A stretch of 64,000 nucleotides of DNA from an uncultured Bryobacteraceae bacterium (GTDB taxonomy: Bacteria; Acidobacteriota; Terriglobia; Bryobacterales; Bryobacteraceae): positions 62,001-126,000 of the forward strand of contig CALKXJ010000022.1 of assembly GCA_938003835.1 (NCBI GenBank), written 5' to 3'. A program made the translations under genes and the position numbers. Positions 8,522 through 16,790 of the stretch are shown here, in pieces. The notes under the pieces are model-generated. The model made no database searches. It was not told the origin of the DNA and saw only the letters and a list, made by a program, of their open reading frames with translations. Position 1 is the first letter of the stretch. Every line of letters begins with the position of its first letter.

Positions 8522-9688
8522 ATGGCCGCCGTGCGAGTCTCCCGCCGCGCGGCCAGCAACCTGCGCGCCAATTATCCCTGGGTCTACTCGAGCGACGTCG
8601 TCGACCGCGGCGAGGCGCAGCCCGGCGACGCCGTCCAAGTCTTCGGTCCCGACGGCGCTTTGCTCGGCACGGCCCACTACAGCTCGACGTCAGAGATCAC
8701 CCTTCGGCTTCTCAGCCGCGCCGCGGAGCCCATCGACCGGGACTTTTTCCGCCGGCGGATCGCCGGGGCGATCGCCTGGCGCAATCGCGTGGTCTCGGGC
8801 TCGGAGGCTTACCGGCTGGTGCACGCCGAAGGCGACCGCCTGCCGGGGCTGATCGTCGACCGCTACGGGAACTATCTCTCCATCCAGACGCTCACCCAGG
8901 GCATGGAACGAGCCAAGGCCGACATCATCGCGGCCCTGGCGGAGCTCGTCGCGCCGCGCGGCATCGTCGAGCGCAACGACATCAAACGGCGCGAGAAAGA
9001 GGAGCTGCCGCTCACCGCCGGGGTGATTTTCGGCGAAGTCCCCGAGCGCGTCTGCTTTCGCATGAACGGCCTGCACCTTGAGGCCGACCTATTGCACGGC
9101 CAGAAAACTGGGGCCTTCCTCGACCAGCGGGAAAACTATCTGGCCGCGGCCCGCTGGGCGCACGGGCGCGCCCTGGACTGCTTCACCTCGACAGGAGGCT
9201 TCGCCCTGCATCTGGCCCCGCGGTGCGAGGCGGTGGAAGGCGTCGATAGTTCCCAGGCGGCGCTCGAGATTGCCGAGCGGAATCGCGCGCGCAACGGCCT
9301 CGCCAATGTGAGCTTCCGCCAGGCCGATGTCTTCGACCTGCTAGGCGGCTACGCCGCCACGGCAAGGCGTTTCGACACGGTGGTCCTCGATCCGCCCGCG
9401 CTCGCGAAAACCAAAGCCGCCTTGCGCCCGGCGCTCGAGGCCTACCGGCAGCTCAACTACCGTGCCCTTCAGTTGCTCGAACCCGGCGGGGTGCTGGTAA
9501 CCTGTTCCTGCTCCTACCACGTCACCGAAGAGGCCCTCGTGGATGTCGTGAAAGCCGCCGCCGCCGAGCTCGGCCGGAACCTGCGCCTCATCGAGCGACG
9601 CGGGCAGCCGCCGGATCACCCGGTCCTGCTCAGCGCTCCGGCGACGAACTATCTCAAGTGCCTGATTCTCGAGGTGGCGCCGGACTGA
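8522..9688 (+). CDS. rlmI: 23S rRNA m5C methyltransferase RlmI family
   Basis: A 388-aa class I SAM-dependent RNA methyltransferase. An N-terminal PUA domain (about residues 1-80) is followed by a linker and a Rossmann domain with DCFTSTGGFALHLA (SAM loop), EGVDSS, VVLDPPA and the catalytic cysteine loop TCSCSYHV. RlmI modifies C1962 of 23S rRNA; the E. coli enzyme is 396 aa. The ATG at 8522 fits the PUA start (AAVRVSRRAA); an in-frame upstream start at 8468 would overlap htpX. The stop overlaps the TPR gene start as TGATG. Confidence 0.9.
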   Translation: MAAVRVSRRAASNLRANYPWVYSSDVVDRGEAQPGDAVQVFGPDGALLGTAHYSSTSEITLRLLSRAAEPIDRDFFRRRIAGAIAWRNRVVSGSEAYRLVHAEGDRLPGLIVDRYGNYLSIQTLTQGMERAKADIIAALAELVAPRGIVERNDIKRREKEELPLTAGVIFGEVPERVCFRMNGLHLEADLLHGQKTGAFLDQRENYLAAARWAHGRALDCFTSTGGFALHLAPRCEAVEGVDSSQAALEIAERNRARNGLANVSFRQADVFDLLGGYAATARRFDTVVLDPPALAKTKAALRPALEAYRQLNYRALQLLEPGGVLVTCSCSYHVTEEALVDVVKAAAAELGRNLRLIERRGQPPDHPVLLSAPATNYLKCLILEVAPD

Positions 9689-11187
9689 TGTCGCCTGCTT
9701 TGCCCTGGCTCGTGCTTGCAGCGGCGGCGCTCGCCGGCCCATCCCCACAAAGCGACGAGCTGGTTGTTAAGTCCCAGCGCGCCAAGCAGGCCATGGCTGC
9801 CGGGCGTTTCGAAGAAGCCGAGGCCCTTTATCAGGAGCTGGTGCGCGCACTGCCCGGCAATGCCGGCATGGTCTTCAACCTGGGTCTGGCCCGCTACTCG
9901 GCCGGACGGCACCGGGAGGCCGCCGGGGATTTCGCTACGGCGGTCAAGCTCGATCCGAAACTCGGCCCCGCCTGGCTGTTGCTCGGCATGAGCCGGCTGA
10001 AGCTCGAAGACCCCGCCGGGGCCGTGGTCCCCCTCGAGCGGGCCGTGGCGCTCGAGCCCGCCAATCCCATCGCCCGCCTCGAGCTCGGCGACGCACTCCT
10101 CAAGCTCGACCGCCCGATGGAGGCCGCGCGCCACTTCGAGCGGCTCACCGAACTCACCCCACGCGATGCGCGCGCCTGGTACGGGCTCGGCGCGGCCTAT
10201 CTGGCGCTCTCCCGGGCCGCCTTCGAACGCCTGGAGGCTACGGCGCCGGAGTCGGCCTTCTGGTATGCCCTCCTGGCGCGATCGCGCGCCGAGCAGCAAC
10301 AGTTTCGCTCCGCGTTCTACTTCTATCGGCAGGCGCTTGCGCTCCGGCCCGATTTTCGCGGCCTCCACACAGCGCTGGCGGAGATCTACCGGCAGACAGG
10401 CCGGGAGGACTGGGCGGCCGTCGAGCTCGAGCGGGAGAAGGCGCTCGGCGCGCCGGACTGCTCGGCCGAGATCTTCGAGTGCGAGTTCGCCGCGGGCGAT
10501 TTCCGCGCCGTCTTGAACCTGGCGAGCCGGCGTGAGGATCCCGAGGCGCTCTACTGGCGTTCGCGCGCCGCCTCGGCGCTGGCGCTGAACGCGTTTGCGC
10601 GCCTGGAGGAGCTTGGCCCTTCCGCCTTCCGGCACCGCCTGGCGGCGGAGGCCTTCGCGCTCCAGGAACGCCATGCTGATGCGATCCGGGAATGGCGCGA
10701 GGCCTTGCGGCTTGCGCCCGCCGACGCCTCAATTCAGCTCGAACTGGCCCGATCGCTGATGGCCAATCAAGAGCACCAGGCGGCCCTCGAGGTCCTCGAC
10801 GAGCTCGTGCGGGTGAAACCGGGCTGGGCGGAGGTCCACCGGCTGCGCGGCGAGGCGTGGCTCAGCCTCCAGGAGCCGGCCAAAGCCGTCGCATCACTCG
10901 AGGAGGCGCTGCGCCGGGATCCGCGCTCGCTCGCCGCACGCGCGGCGCTCGGTCGCGCCTATCTTCAAATCGACCGGCCGAAGGATGCGATCCCGCATCT
11001 CGAAGCCGCCTCCAAAACCGACGAGGACGGCAATCTTCACTACCTGCTCGCCCAGGCCTGGCTGCGGACGGGCGAGCGTGAGAAGGCCGACACGGCACTC
11101 GAGCGCCGGCGCGAGCTCCGAGAGGCTGCCGAGCAGCGGGCGCGCGAGCGCGAGGAGAGGTACCAGATCAGGCCTCCGGCGCCCTGA
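9688..11187 (+). CDS. TPR-repeat protein, probably exported
   Basis: A 499-aa protein. A short hydrophobic N-terminus (SPALPWLVLAAAALAGPS) resembles a signal peptide. Repeated 34-residue TPR helices then run almost the whole length, for example AGRFEEAEALYQELVRALPG, HREAAGDFATAVKLDPKLGP and a later block ending in DRPKDAIPHLEAASK. The C-terminus is a charged helix rich in E and R. TPRs mediate protein contacts; no catalytic domain is visible. Translationally coupled to the methyltransferase gene by a 1-base overlap. Function unknown. Confidence 0.85.
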   Translation: MSPALPWLVLAAAALAGPSPQSDELVVKSQRAKQAMAAGRFEEAEALYQELVRALPGNAGMVFNLGLARYSAGRHREAAGDFATAVKLDPKLGPAWLLLGMSRLKLEDPAGAVVPLERAVALEPANPIARLELGDALLKLDRPMEAARHFERLTELTPRDARAWYGLGAAYLALSRAAFERLEATAPESAFWYALLARSRAEQQQFRSAFYFYRQALALRPDFRGLHTALAEIYRQTGREDWAAVELEREKALGAPDCSAEIFECEFAAGDFRAVLNLASRREDPEALYWRSRAASALALNAFARLEELGPSAFRHRLAAEAFALQERHADAIREWREALRLAPADASIQLELARSLMANQEHQAALEVLDELVRVKPGWAEVHRLRGEAWLSLQEPAKAVASLEEALRRDPRSLAARAALGRAYLQIDRPKDAIPHLEAASKTDEDGNLHYLLAQAWLRTGEREKADTALERRRELREAAEQRAREREERYQIRPPAP

Positions 11188-11250
11188 ACGGCCGCCTTCG
11201 CCGCCCGCGTTTAGAACCGGCTCAACGCCCGCAAGCGCCGCTTCCCAGGC

Positions 11251-14200
11251 TCACCACTGGAGCCGGAAGACGAGGATCCAGTGGAAGCGGCTGCCGATTT
11301 CGGCGAAGTTGCCCAACTCACCCGTGAAACGGCCGAACGCGCCGAGATTCCGCGTGTCGTAAACCGAGCCCGGGCGCGCAAACTGCGGCCGCTTGAAGAC
11401 GTTGCTGACGTCGGCGCGCAGCGTGAACCGCACGCGCTCCCAAACGCGCCACTGCTTGGCGAGCGAGGCCTGCGGCCAGTACAGCCATGGCCCGCGGAAC
11501 GTGTTGCGTCCCAGGTTGCCGGCCGTGAAGGCCGGCGGATAGGCAAAGGCCTCCGCTTTCAGGTAAGGGTTCTGGGCACTCGTCGGAAACCGGTGCGGGC
11601 CGATGGTCCAGTTGGGCACCACTGCCTGATCGAAAGGCACCAGGATGTTAGGCCGGGAGGCGCCGGGCAGGTAGCGGTACGGGCTGCCGGCAAAGGTCAC
11701 CGTGAAGGGCAAACCGCTTTGCGCCGTCTGCGTCCAGGTGAGCTCCCAGCCGCCGAACAACCGGTCGCGCCACCCTCTCGCATTCATGAAGCGGCGGCCC
11801 GCCCCGAAGGGCAGATCGTAGGTGAAGGTCGTCACCCAGCGGTGCGTCAGATCGAAGCCTGCGACGCCTTTCTCCAGCCGCCGGTTGTAGAACGTGATGC
11901 CGGTGACGCCGGCCTCGGTGTCGGTGTCGTTGAGCGCCTTCGAGTAGGTGTAGAAGGTGTTGAGCGTCATGCCGTGGCTGTAGCGCTTCTCCAGGCGGAT
12001 CGTTCCCCCGTGATAACTGCTATGGCCGTAGTTGCTGTAGTGACGGATTTCGCCGAACTGCGGATAGGGCCGGTAGAGCTGGACGGCGCGGGAGATGGCG
12101 TCCAGTACGGCCGGGTCACGAGAGATGTCCAGCGGAACCGAATTGTAGTTCCAGTAGTTCAGCAGGCCGACGCCGGAGCTACCCTGGTAGACCGCCTCGA
12201 GCAGCCAGTTGGAAGCAAACTCCCACTGCAAGCCGCCGGACCAGCTCGCGATGTACGGCATGCGCATCTCGGGATCGAACCAGCTCGCCCGCCGGGCGGC
12301 GTAGTTGACGCCGACGAAGGGAACCGTTCCGTCCGGATTCACCGTAAAGGCGATGCGCGGAGGACCCTGCGAGAGCCGGAAGGCTATGCGCGGATCGCCC
12401 GGCGCCTGCTCCACGTTCGCCGAGGCGAAATACTCCTCGAAGCAGATGTTGGTGGCAGGACTCAGCAGGTCGATGGTCATGATCCCGAAGCTGCCGCGAA
12501 AGACCATCGACGGCCGGAAGTTCCAGGCCAGCCCCAGGCGCGGTTGGAAGTTGTTCAGATCCCGGCGCGCCAGGAACTCCTTCGGGTGGAGGATGGCGCC
12601 CTGGCGGCCCGTGATCGGGTCGATCGCCCGCGGGTCGAATTGCGACTGCTGACCGTACTTCGTCTTGTACGGACTCTCGTAGGACCAGCGCAGGCCCAGA
12701 TTCAGCGTCAGGCCGGGCCGGGGCCGGAACTCATCCTGAATGTAGTAGCCGTGGGTCCACCACCGCGGCAGCCAGGTGGCCAGGTTCCGCGTGAATTGCG
12801 CGCTCTGGACGGCGCCTAGCAGGAAAGCCGCGAACCCGTTTCCGGTATTCGGGCGGAAAGGAAAGTCCGTGCCCCCCATGTTATAGACACCCGATGGGCG
12901 GTCCTCCTCGACATTGTTGAAGCGCGAGCGAACGATCTCGAAGCCCGTCTTCAGAGTGTGGCGGCCGATGACGCGCGTGAAGTTGTCGGCAATCGAAATC
13001 TCCTCGGCCACGGACTTCGCCAGCCCACCCGGGTTCACGGCAAAGCCGAGGTTGTTGAACTGGGGAAAGGTCTCCGGGGCGGTGTTGGGAATGCCGAGTC
13101 TTTGCGCCCAATTCTCACCGTAGCTGTCGGGGCGGCGGGTGTAGATGCGCCGCGTGGCGCCGAGGCGGAACTCGTTGATCGTCGTCGGCGTGAACGTCCA
13201 CGTGTCGGAGAACGCCAGGTTCCCCATGTCGGTGGGCGTCGGCACTGCTGCCGGGTTCAGCAATTCCCAGGCGTAAGCGATGTTGCCGCGGTTCGACCAG
13301 ACCCAGTGCCAGTTGTGGGAGTAGCGCACGAAGAACTTGTGCGCGGGACTCAACTGCTGGTCGAACTTGGTGTCGAGGCGGCTCCGGTAAGAGCGGTAGC
13401 GCGTCACGGCGACGAAGTTCTCGCGCGGGCCGCCGGCCTCCAGGTAACCCTCCTGGTTGGGCCGGTGCCAGGGATTCTGGGCCAGGAAGTTCCGCGCCAC
13501 CGGATCGAACATCGCGACCGGCACACGGTTGTTCGGGAAAGGATCGCGCACCCACGCCCCGTTGACCTGGCGCGTGCTGAAGGGATCGAAGATGGGATAG
13601 CCGAGGCCGCCGAAGCTGAAATCCCCGTTCAGCATCGCCTCCGAGGGCACGGCCGTGATTTCGGTCTCGGAGGCTTTCTCGTGGTGCCGCTGCCAGCCGA
13701 CCAGGAAGAAGCTCCGGTCGCGACCGTTATAGAGCCGAGGCAGCACGACCGGACCGCTCAAGGTCGCCGCCAGCTCGTGGTAACCCATCGGCGACTGCGG
13801 CAGCCGATCAAAGTACCTGCGATGCAGCAGGTGGCGGTTAATGTACCGATCCTCGGCCGAGCCGTGCAATTCGTTGGTGCCGCTCTTCATGACCGCGACG
13901 ATGGCGCCGCTGCCGATGCGTCCGAATTCCGCCGGAAGCCCGGTGGTCAGCACGCGGACCTCCTCGAGGGCATCCATGGTGGTCTGTATCGTCTCCGTGT
14001 GGTGGGTGGCGGCGCCGCGCACCGGCTCCTTGGCGCTGACGCCGTCGACGGAATAGCCCATGGAGCGGTTCCGCTGCCCTATGGCGTTGTAGGAATTGAA
14101 ACCTGTGGCGTTCACTCCAGGCAGGTAGGTCAGAATGTTGTAGGTCCGCACCTGCATCACCGGGATGCGCATGAAGACCTGGTTCTGCAAGGTGGCCATG

Positions 14201-14607
14201 GTCGTCACCGTCTCGGTCTGAAGCAGGGGGACGGCGCTGGAGACCGTAACCGACTCGGTGACCGCTCCGAGCTCGAGCTGGATGTCGATGCGCGGGAAAT
14301 CGCCCGCCCGAAGCTGGATGTCGGTCCGCACATGGCTGGCGAAGCCCGGCGCTTCGACGCGAAGCTCGTAGACGCCGGGCGCCAGATAGGGGATGAAATA
14401 TCGCCCGGTCTCGTTGGTGATGCCTTCTGAGGTGAATCTCGTGGCGGTGTTCGTCGCCGTGACCTTGGCGCCGGTGATAAGCGCCCCCGCCGGGTCAGTG
14501 ACGATGCCTGTGAGCGCGGCCGTGCGTGCGTCCTGCGCGACGAGGGAAGCCGATAAAACAAGGGAAGCGGATAAACGGATAATCAGGATTGAAACGCCTT
14601 TTATCAT
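11251..14607 (-). CDS. TonB-dependent receptor, Oar-like with carboxypeptidase-regulatory domain
   Basis: An 1118-aa outer-membrane protein. A signal peptide (about residues 1-24, LSASLVLSASLVAQ) is followed by a carboxypeptidase-regulatory beta-sandwich (AALTGIVTDPAGALITGAKV, about 27-110), a plug region (YSVDGVSAKEPV; AEFGRIGSGAIVAVMKSGTN) and a large barrel ending in tryptophan (LVFRLQW). The ATG at 14607 has GGTGG 7 bases upstream. It stands alone on the minus strand, convergent with the TPR gene. Likely imports large organic substrates; the ligand is unknown. Confidence 0.93.
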   Translation of the reverse strand: MIKGVSILIIRLSASLVLSASLVAQDARTAALTGIVTDPAGALITGAKVTATNTATRFTSEGITNETGRYFIPYLAPGVYELRVEAPGFASHVRTDIQLRAGDFPRIDIQLELGAVTESVTVSSAVPLLQTETVTTMATLQNQVFMRIPVMQVRTYNILTYLPGVNATGFNSYNAIGQRNRSMGYSVDGVSAKEPVRGAATHHTETIQTTMDALEEVRVLTTGLPAEFGRIGSGAIVAVMKSGTNELHGSAEDRYINRHLLHRRYFDRLPQSPMGYHELAATLSGPVVLPRLYNGRDRSFFLVGWQRHHEKASETEITAVPSEAMLNGDFSFGGLGYPIFDPFSTRQVNGAWVRDPFPNNRVPVAMFDPVARNFLAQNPWHRPNQEGYLEAGGPRENFVAVTRYRSYRSRLDTKFDQQLSPAHKFFVRYSHNWHWVWSNRGNIAYAWELLNPAAVPTPTDMGNLAFSDTWTFTPTTINEFRLGATRRIYTRRPDSYGENWAQRLGIPNTAPETFPQFNNLGFAVNPGGLAKSVAEEISIADNFTRVIGRHTLKTGFEIVRSRFNNVEEDRPSGVYNMGGTDFPFRPNTGNGFAAFLLGAVQSAQFTRNLATWLPRWWTHGYYIQDEFRPRPGLTLNLGLRWSYESPYKTKYGQQSQFDPRAIDPITGRQGAILHPKEFLARRDLNNFQPRLGLAWNFRPSMVFRGSFGIMTIDLLSPATNICFEEYFASANVEQAPGDPRIAFRLSQGPPRIAFTVNPDGTVPFVGVNYAARRASWFDPEMRMPYIASWSGGLQWEFASNWLLEAVYQGSSGVGLLNYWNYNSVPLDISRDPAVLDAISRAVQLYRPYPQFGEIRHYSNYGHSSYHGGTIRLEKRYSHGMTLNTFYTYSKALNDTDTEAGVTGITFYNRRLEKGVAGFDLTHRWVTTFTYDLPFGAGRRFMNARGWRDRLFGGWELTWTQTAQSGLPFTVTFAGSPYRYLPGASRPNILVPFDQAVVPNWTIGPHRFPTSAQNPYLKAEAFAYPPAFTAGNLGRNTFRGPWLYWPQASLAKQWRVWERVRFTLRADVSNVFKRPQFARPGSVYDTRNLGAFGRFTGELGNFAEIGSRFHWILVFRLQW

Positions 14608-14722
14608 TTCTATCCACCCCTAAGCGGTTCCGATTCTACCACACCGGCGGCGCAGGAGATCGTCCACTCCCGGCCAGAGCGGCCGGGGCCACCAGCTCAC
14701 GCCGCCCTGAACCGGAGGCCTC

Positions 14723-15018
14723 TCAGCCGCCCGCAATAGTGCCGACGATCACCCGCGGCTCGGCCCCCGCAACCACCGCCTCCGGCAAGGGCCCCTCGAG
14801 CCGCTGGGGCGATAGGTCTTCCCGGCAGGCAAAGAAGCGCAGGGGGGCCGGCGCCGTCCGGTCGCCGGGGTCGCGGAAGGTGCCCCGCAGGGCCGGGTGG
14901 CGCTGCTCCAGCGCATCGAGCAGGGAGGCCAGCGTCGCCGGCCCCTCCCCTCGATCTCAATCTCGCCGTCCACTCGCGCCAGCACACGCGGCTGGTATGG
15001 CAGAACGACGCGGATCAC
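14723..15018 (-). pseudogene. MoaD/ThiS-like ubiquitin-fold protein, single frameshift
   Basis: The gene starts with GTG at 15018 ([20 protein letters not shown]), then the frame is lost in two adjacent G4 runs (14941-14951 on the plus strand). It continues as ATLASLLDALEQRHPALRG and ends in VGTIAGG, the diglycine tail used for adenylation and thiocarboxylation. The span is 296 bases; restoring one base gives 98 codons, a normal MoaD length. GTGA overlaps the end of the BNR gene, so the two were translated together. It is either a pseudogene or a sequencing error in a homopolymer. No other molybdopterin genes are nearby, so a role other than Moco synthesis is likely. Confidence 0.75.
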
Positions 15019-15927
15019 GGCAGGGTCTGCGCCTCGACGGAGAGCACGGGCGGAAGCTCCCGGACGATTGCCCTCCAGTGATCGCCTGCATCGGCTGAGG
15101 CGTAGATTTGGCCGCCCGTGGTGCCGAAATAGACGCCCAGGGCTCGAGCGAGTCGAGCGCCATCGCCTCGCGCAGCACGTTCACGTAGCAATCGCGCTGA
15201 GGGAGGCCGCTTGTGAGCGGCTCCCAGTCGGGGCCTCCGGTCCGGCTGCGCCGGGCGCGCCGGGCGGCGCGCGATGCGGTGGACGCAGTGGCCGATCTCG
15301 GCCTCGGGATCGGGCAGGAAGTCGAAGCAAAGCCCGCGATTGATGGGGCGCCAGGTGGCTCCCGAGTCGTCGCTGCGGAACACACCGGCGGCGGAGACGG
15401 CGGCCCAGATGCGCCCCCGCGCGGCGGGTCGAGCAGGACAGCGTGCAAACAGAGACCTCCCGCCCCGGGTTGCCATCGGGAACTCGTGCCGTTGCGGCGC
15501 AGGCCGGCGAGCTCGCGCCAAGTGAGCCCCCGTCGGTCGACTGGAACAGGGCCGCATCCTCGATGCCGGCATAAAGCACGTCCGGATCGGACGGAGAGGG
15601 CGCCAGGTGCCAGAGGCGCTTGCACTCGAACGGGTGCGCCGTGCCGTCGTACCACTGGTGGGTCCCCGCCTCGCCCTCGTAGCAAAACTCGTTGCCCACC
15701 GCCCGCCAGCTCCGCCCGCCGTCGTCGGAGCGCTCAATGAGCTGGCCGAACCAGGCGCTCGACTGCGGGGCGTAGAGGCGGTTGGGATCCGCCGGTGATC
15801 CCCTGAAATGAAAGATCTCCCAGCCGCCGCACAGCGGGCCCTGGATCTCCCAGTGCCTGCGCCCGCCATCCGCCGTCAGCATGAACGCGCCCTTGCGCGT
15901 TCCCACAAGCAATCGCACTGTGCTCAT
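15015..15927 (-). pseudogene. BNR/sialidase-fold protein with several frameshifts and a deletion
   Basis: It starts with ATG at 15927 ([16 protein letters not shown]) and shows BNR Asp-box motifs ([33 protein letters not shown]), a beta-propeller of the VPS10/sialidase-like class. The frame shifts at 15527-15531 and 15414-15418 (C5 runs on the plus strand) and at 15140-15142. In each case one added base restores the frame. Around 15235-15262 about 50 expected residues, including one Asp-box repeat, appear to be missing. The end ([10 protein letters not shown]) is back in frame and overlaps the MoaD-like start as GTGA. Either decaying or poorly sequenced. Confidence 0.72.
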
Positions 15928-15967
15928 TCGACCCTCTCCGCTCCCGCCGGAAACTGCATCTCAAACG

Positions 15968-16340
15968 CTAGCATTTCCGCGCGATCCTTGAGCGCAGCAG
16001 GGCGTAGAGGCCGGCCAAGAGGACGGCAAAGCAGACGAAGTCGAGAAAGTGCTCGAAGACAGGGAAGGCGAGCAGACAAGCGATCGTCAAGCCTTCGGGT
16101 GCGGACCCGGGCCGCTGAGCCGGAGCCAGAGGATCCGCATCCCCAAGCATAGCCAGCTCCAGCAGCGCGACGGCGGCGAGGGCGGCCGGAACGCCAGTGA
16201 GCGGACAGGTGGCCATCTCGCGCAAACTGTGCGCCGGCCACCGCGGGTTCGAAAAGGCTTCCAAGCCAGGCCAGCTCGAGATGGTCAACACCGCCGACAG
16301 CGCCAGTCCAAGCCCGATCGTGCCGGCCGTCGTTGTCGTA
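15968..16340 (-). pseudogene. C-terminal remnant of a hydrophobic membrane protein
   Basis: A frame with several hydrophobic segments (IGLGLALSAVLTISSW; VPAALAAVALLELAML; LDFVCFAVLLAGLYALL) ends RSRIARKC and stop. It has no start of its own. At its 5' side it passes straight into the FG-GAP fragment in another frame near 16340, so it looks like the 3' remnant of a gene joined by deletion. Not assignable to a family from what remains. Confidence 0.45.
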
Positions 16341-16680
16341 ATCGGCCGCCGCGGCGCCAACCAAATATCCTTCGCAGGCCAGGCCTGCCTCCCCGGTTAC
16401 GTCCCGGAGCCGGAGCCCGCCCAGATTTCGGAAGGAGCGGTTGAAATGGCCCGGTGAGTCCTTCTCGAGCGTGGCGATCCGTGCGCCGTCGGCGACGAAG
16501 ATGTCGATAAGCCCGTCGCCGTCGTAGTCGAAGGAAGCCACGGCGCCAGACCAGGATGCGCCCCAGGCCGCCAGAGCGCGGGCCGCCCCATGTTTTCTCC
16601 CATCTCCCGCCGCCAGGCGGATCGAGCTGCGGAAACCCGGCAGCCACTTGCGCGACAGGCCCGGTCGAATTACACTCACT
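16335..16680 (-). pseudogene. FG-GAP/VCBS (ASPIC/UnbV-type) fragment
   Basis: The fragment contains VASFDYDGDGLIDIFVADGA and AAADYDNDG, the calcium-binding FG-GAP repeats of integrin-like beta-propellers common in secreted Acidobacteriota proteins. Full-length ASPIC/UnbV proteins are several hundred residues longer, so only the first one or two repeats are left. No convincing start codon or RBS was found. It breaks off at about 16340, where a different, hydrophobic frame begins. Confidence 0.6.
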
Positions 16681-16790
16681 AGGGAGATTCGGAGAAAAAC
16701 GGGTTCCAAATACCGATTCCAGACACCTGTCCGTCGCCGGTCCGGCCCGCTGAAGCGGACAGGCAATGGTCCCTGTGGTTGCCTTCCAGC

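Noticed and set aside
11281-14430. Long plus-strand ORFs (512 and 490 aa)
   Set aside because: Antisense to the second receptor; no domain, RBS or signal sequence.
14587-14596. ATTGAAAC-like string resembling a CRISPR repeat end
   Set aside because: Occurs once in the receptor signal region; no repeat array.
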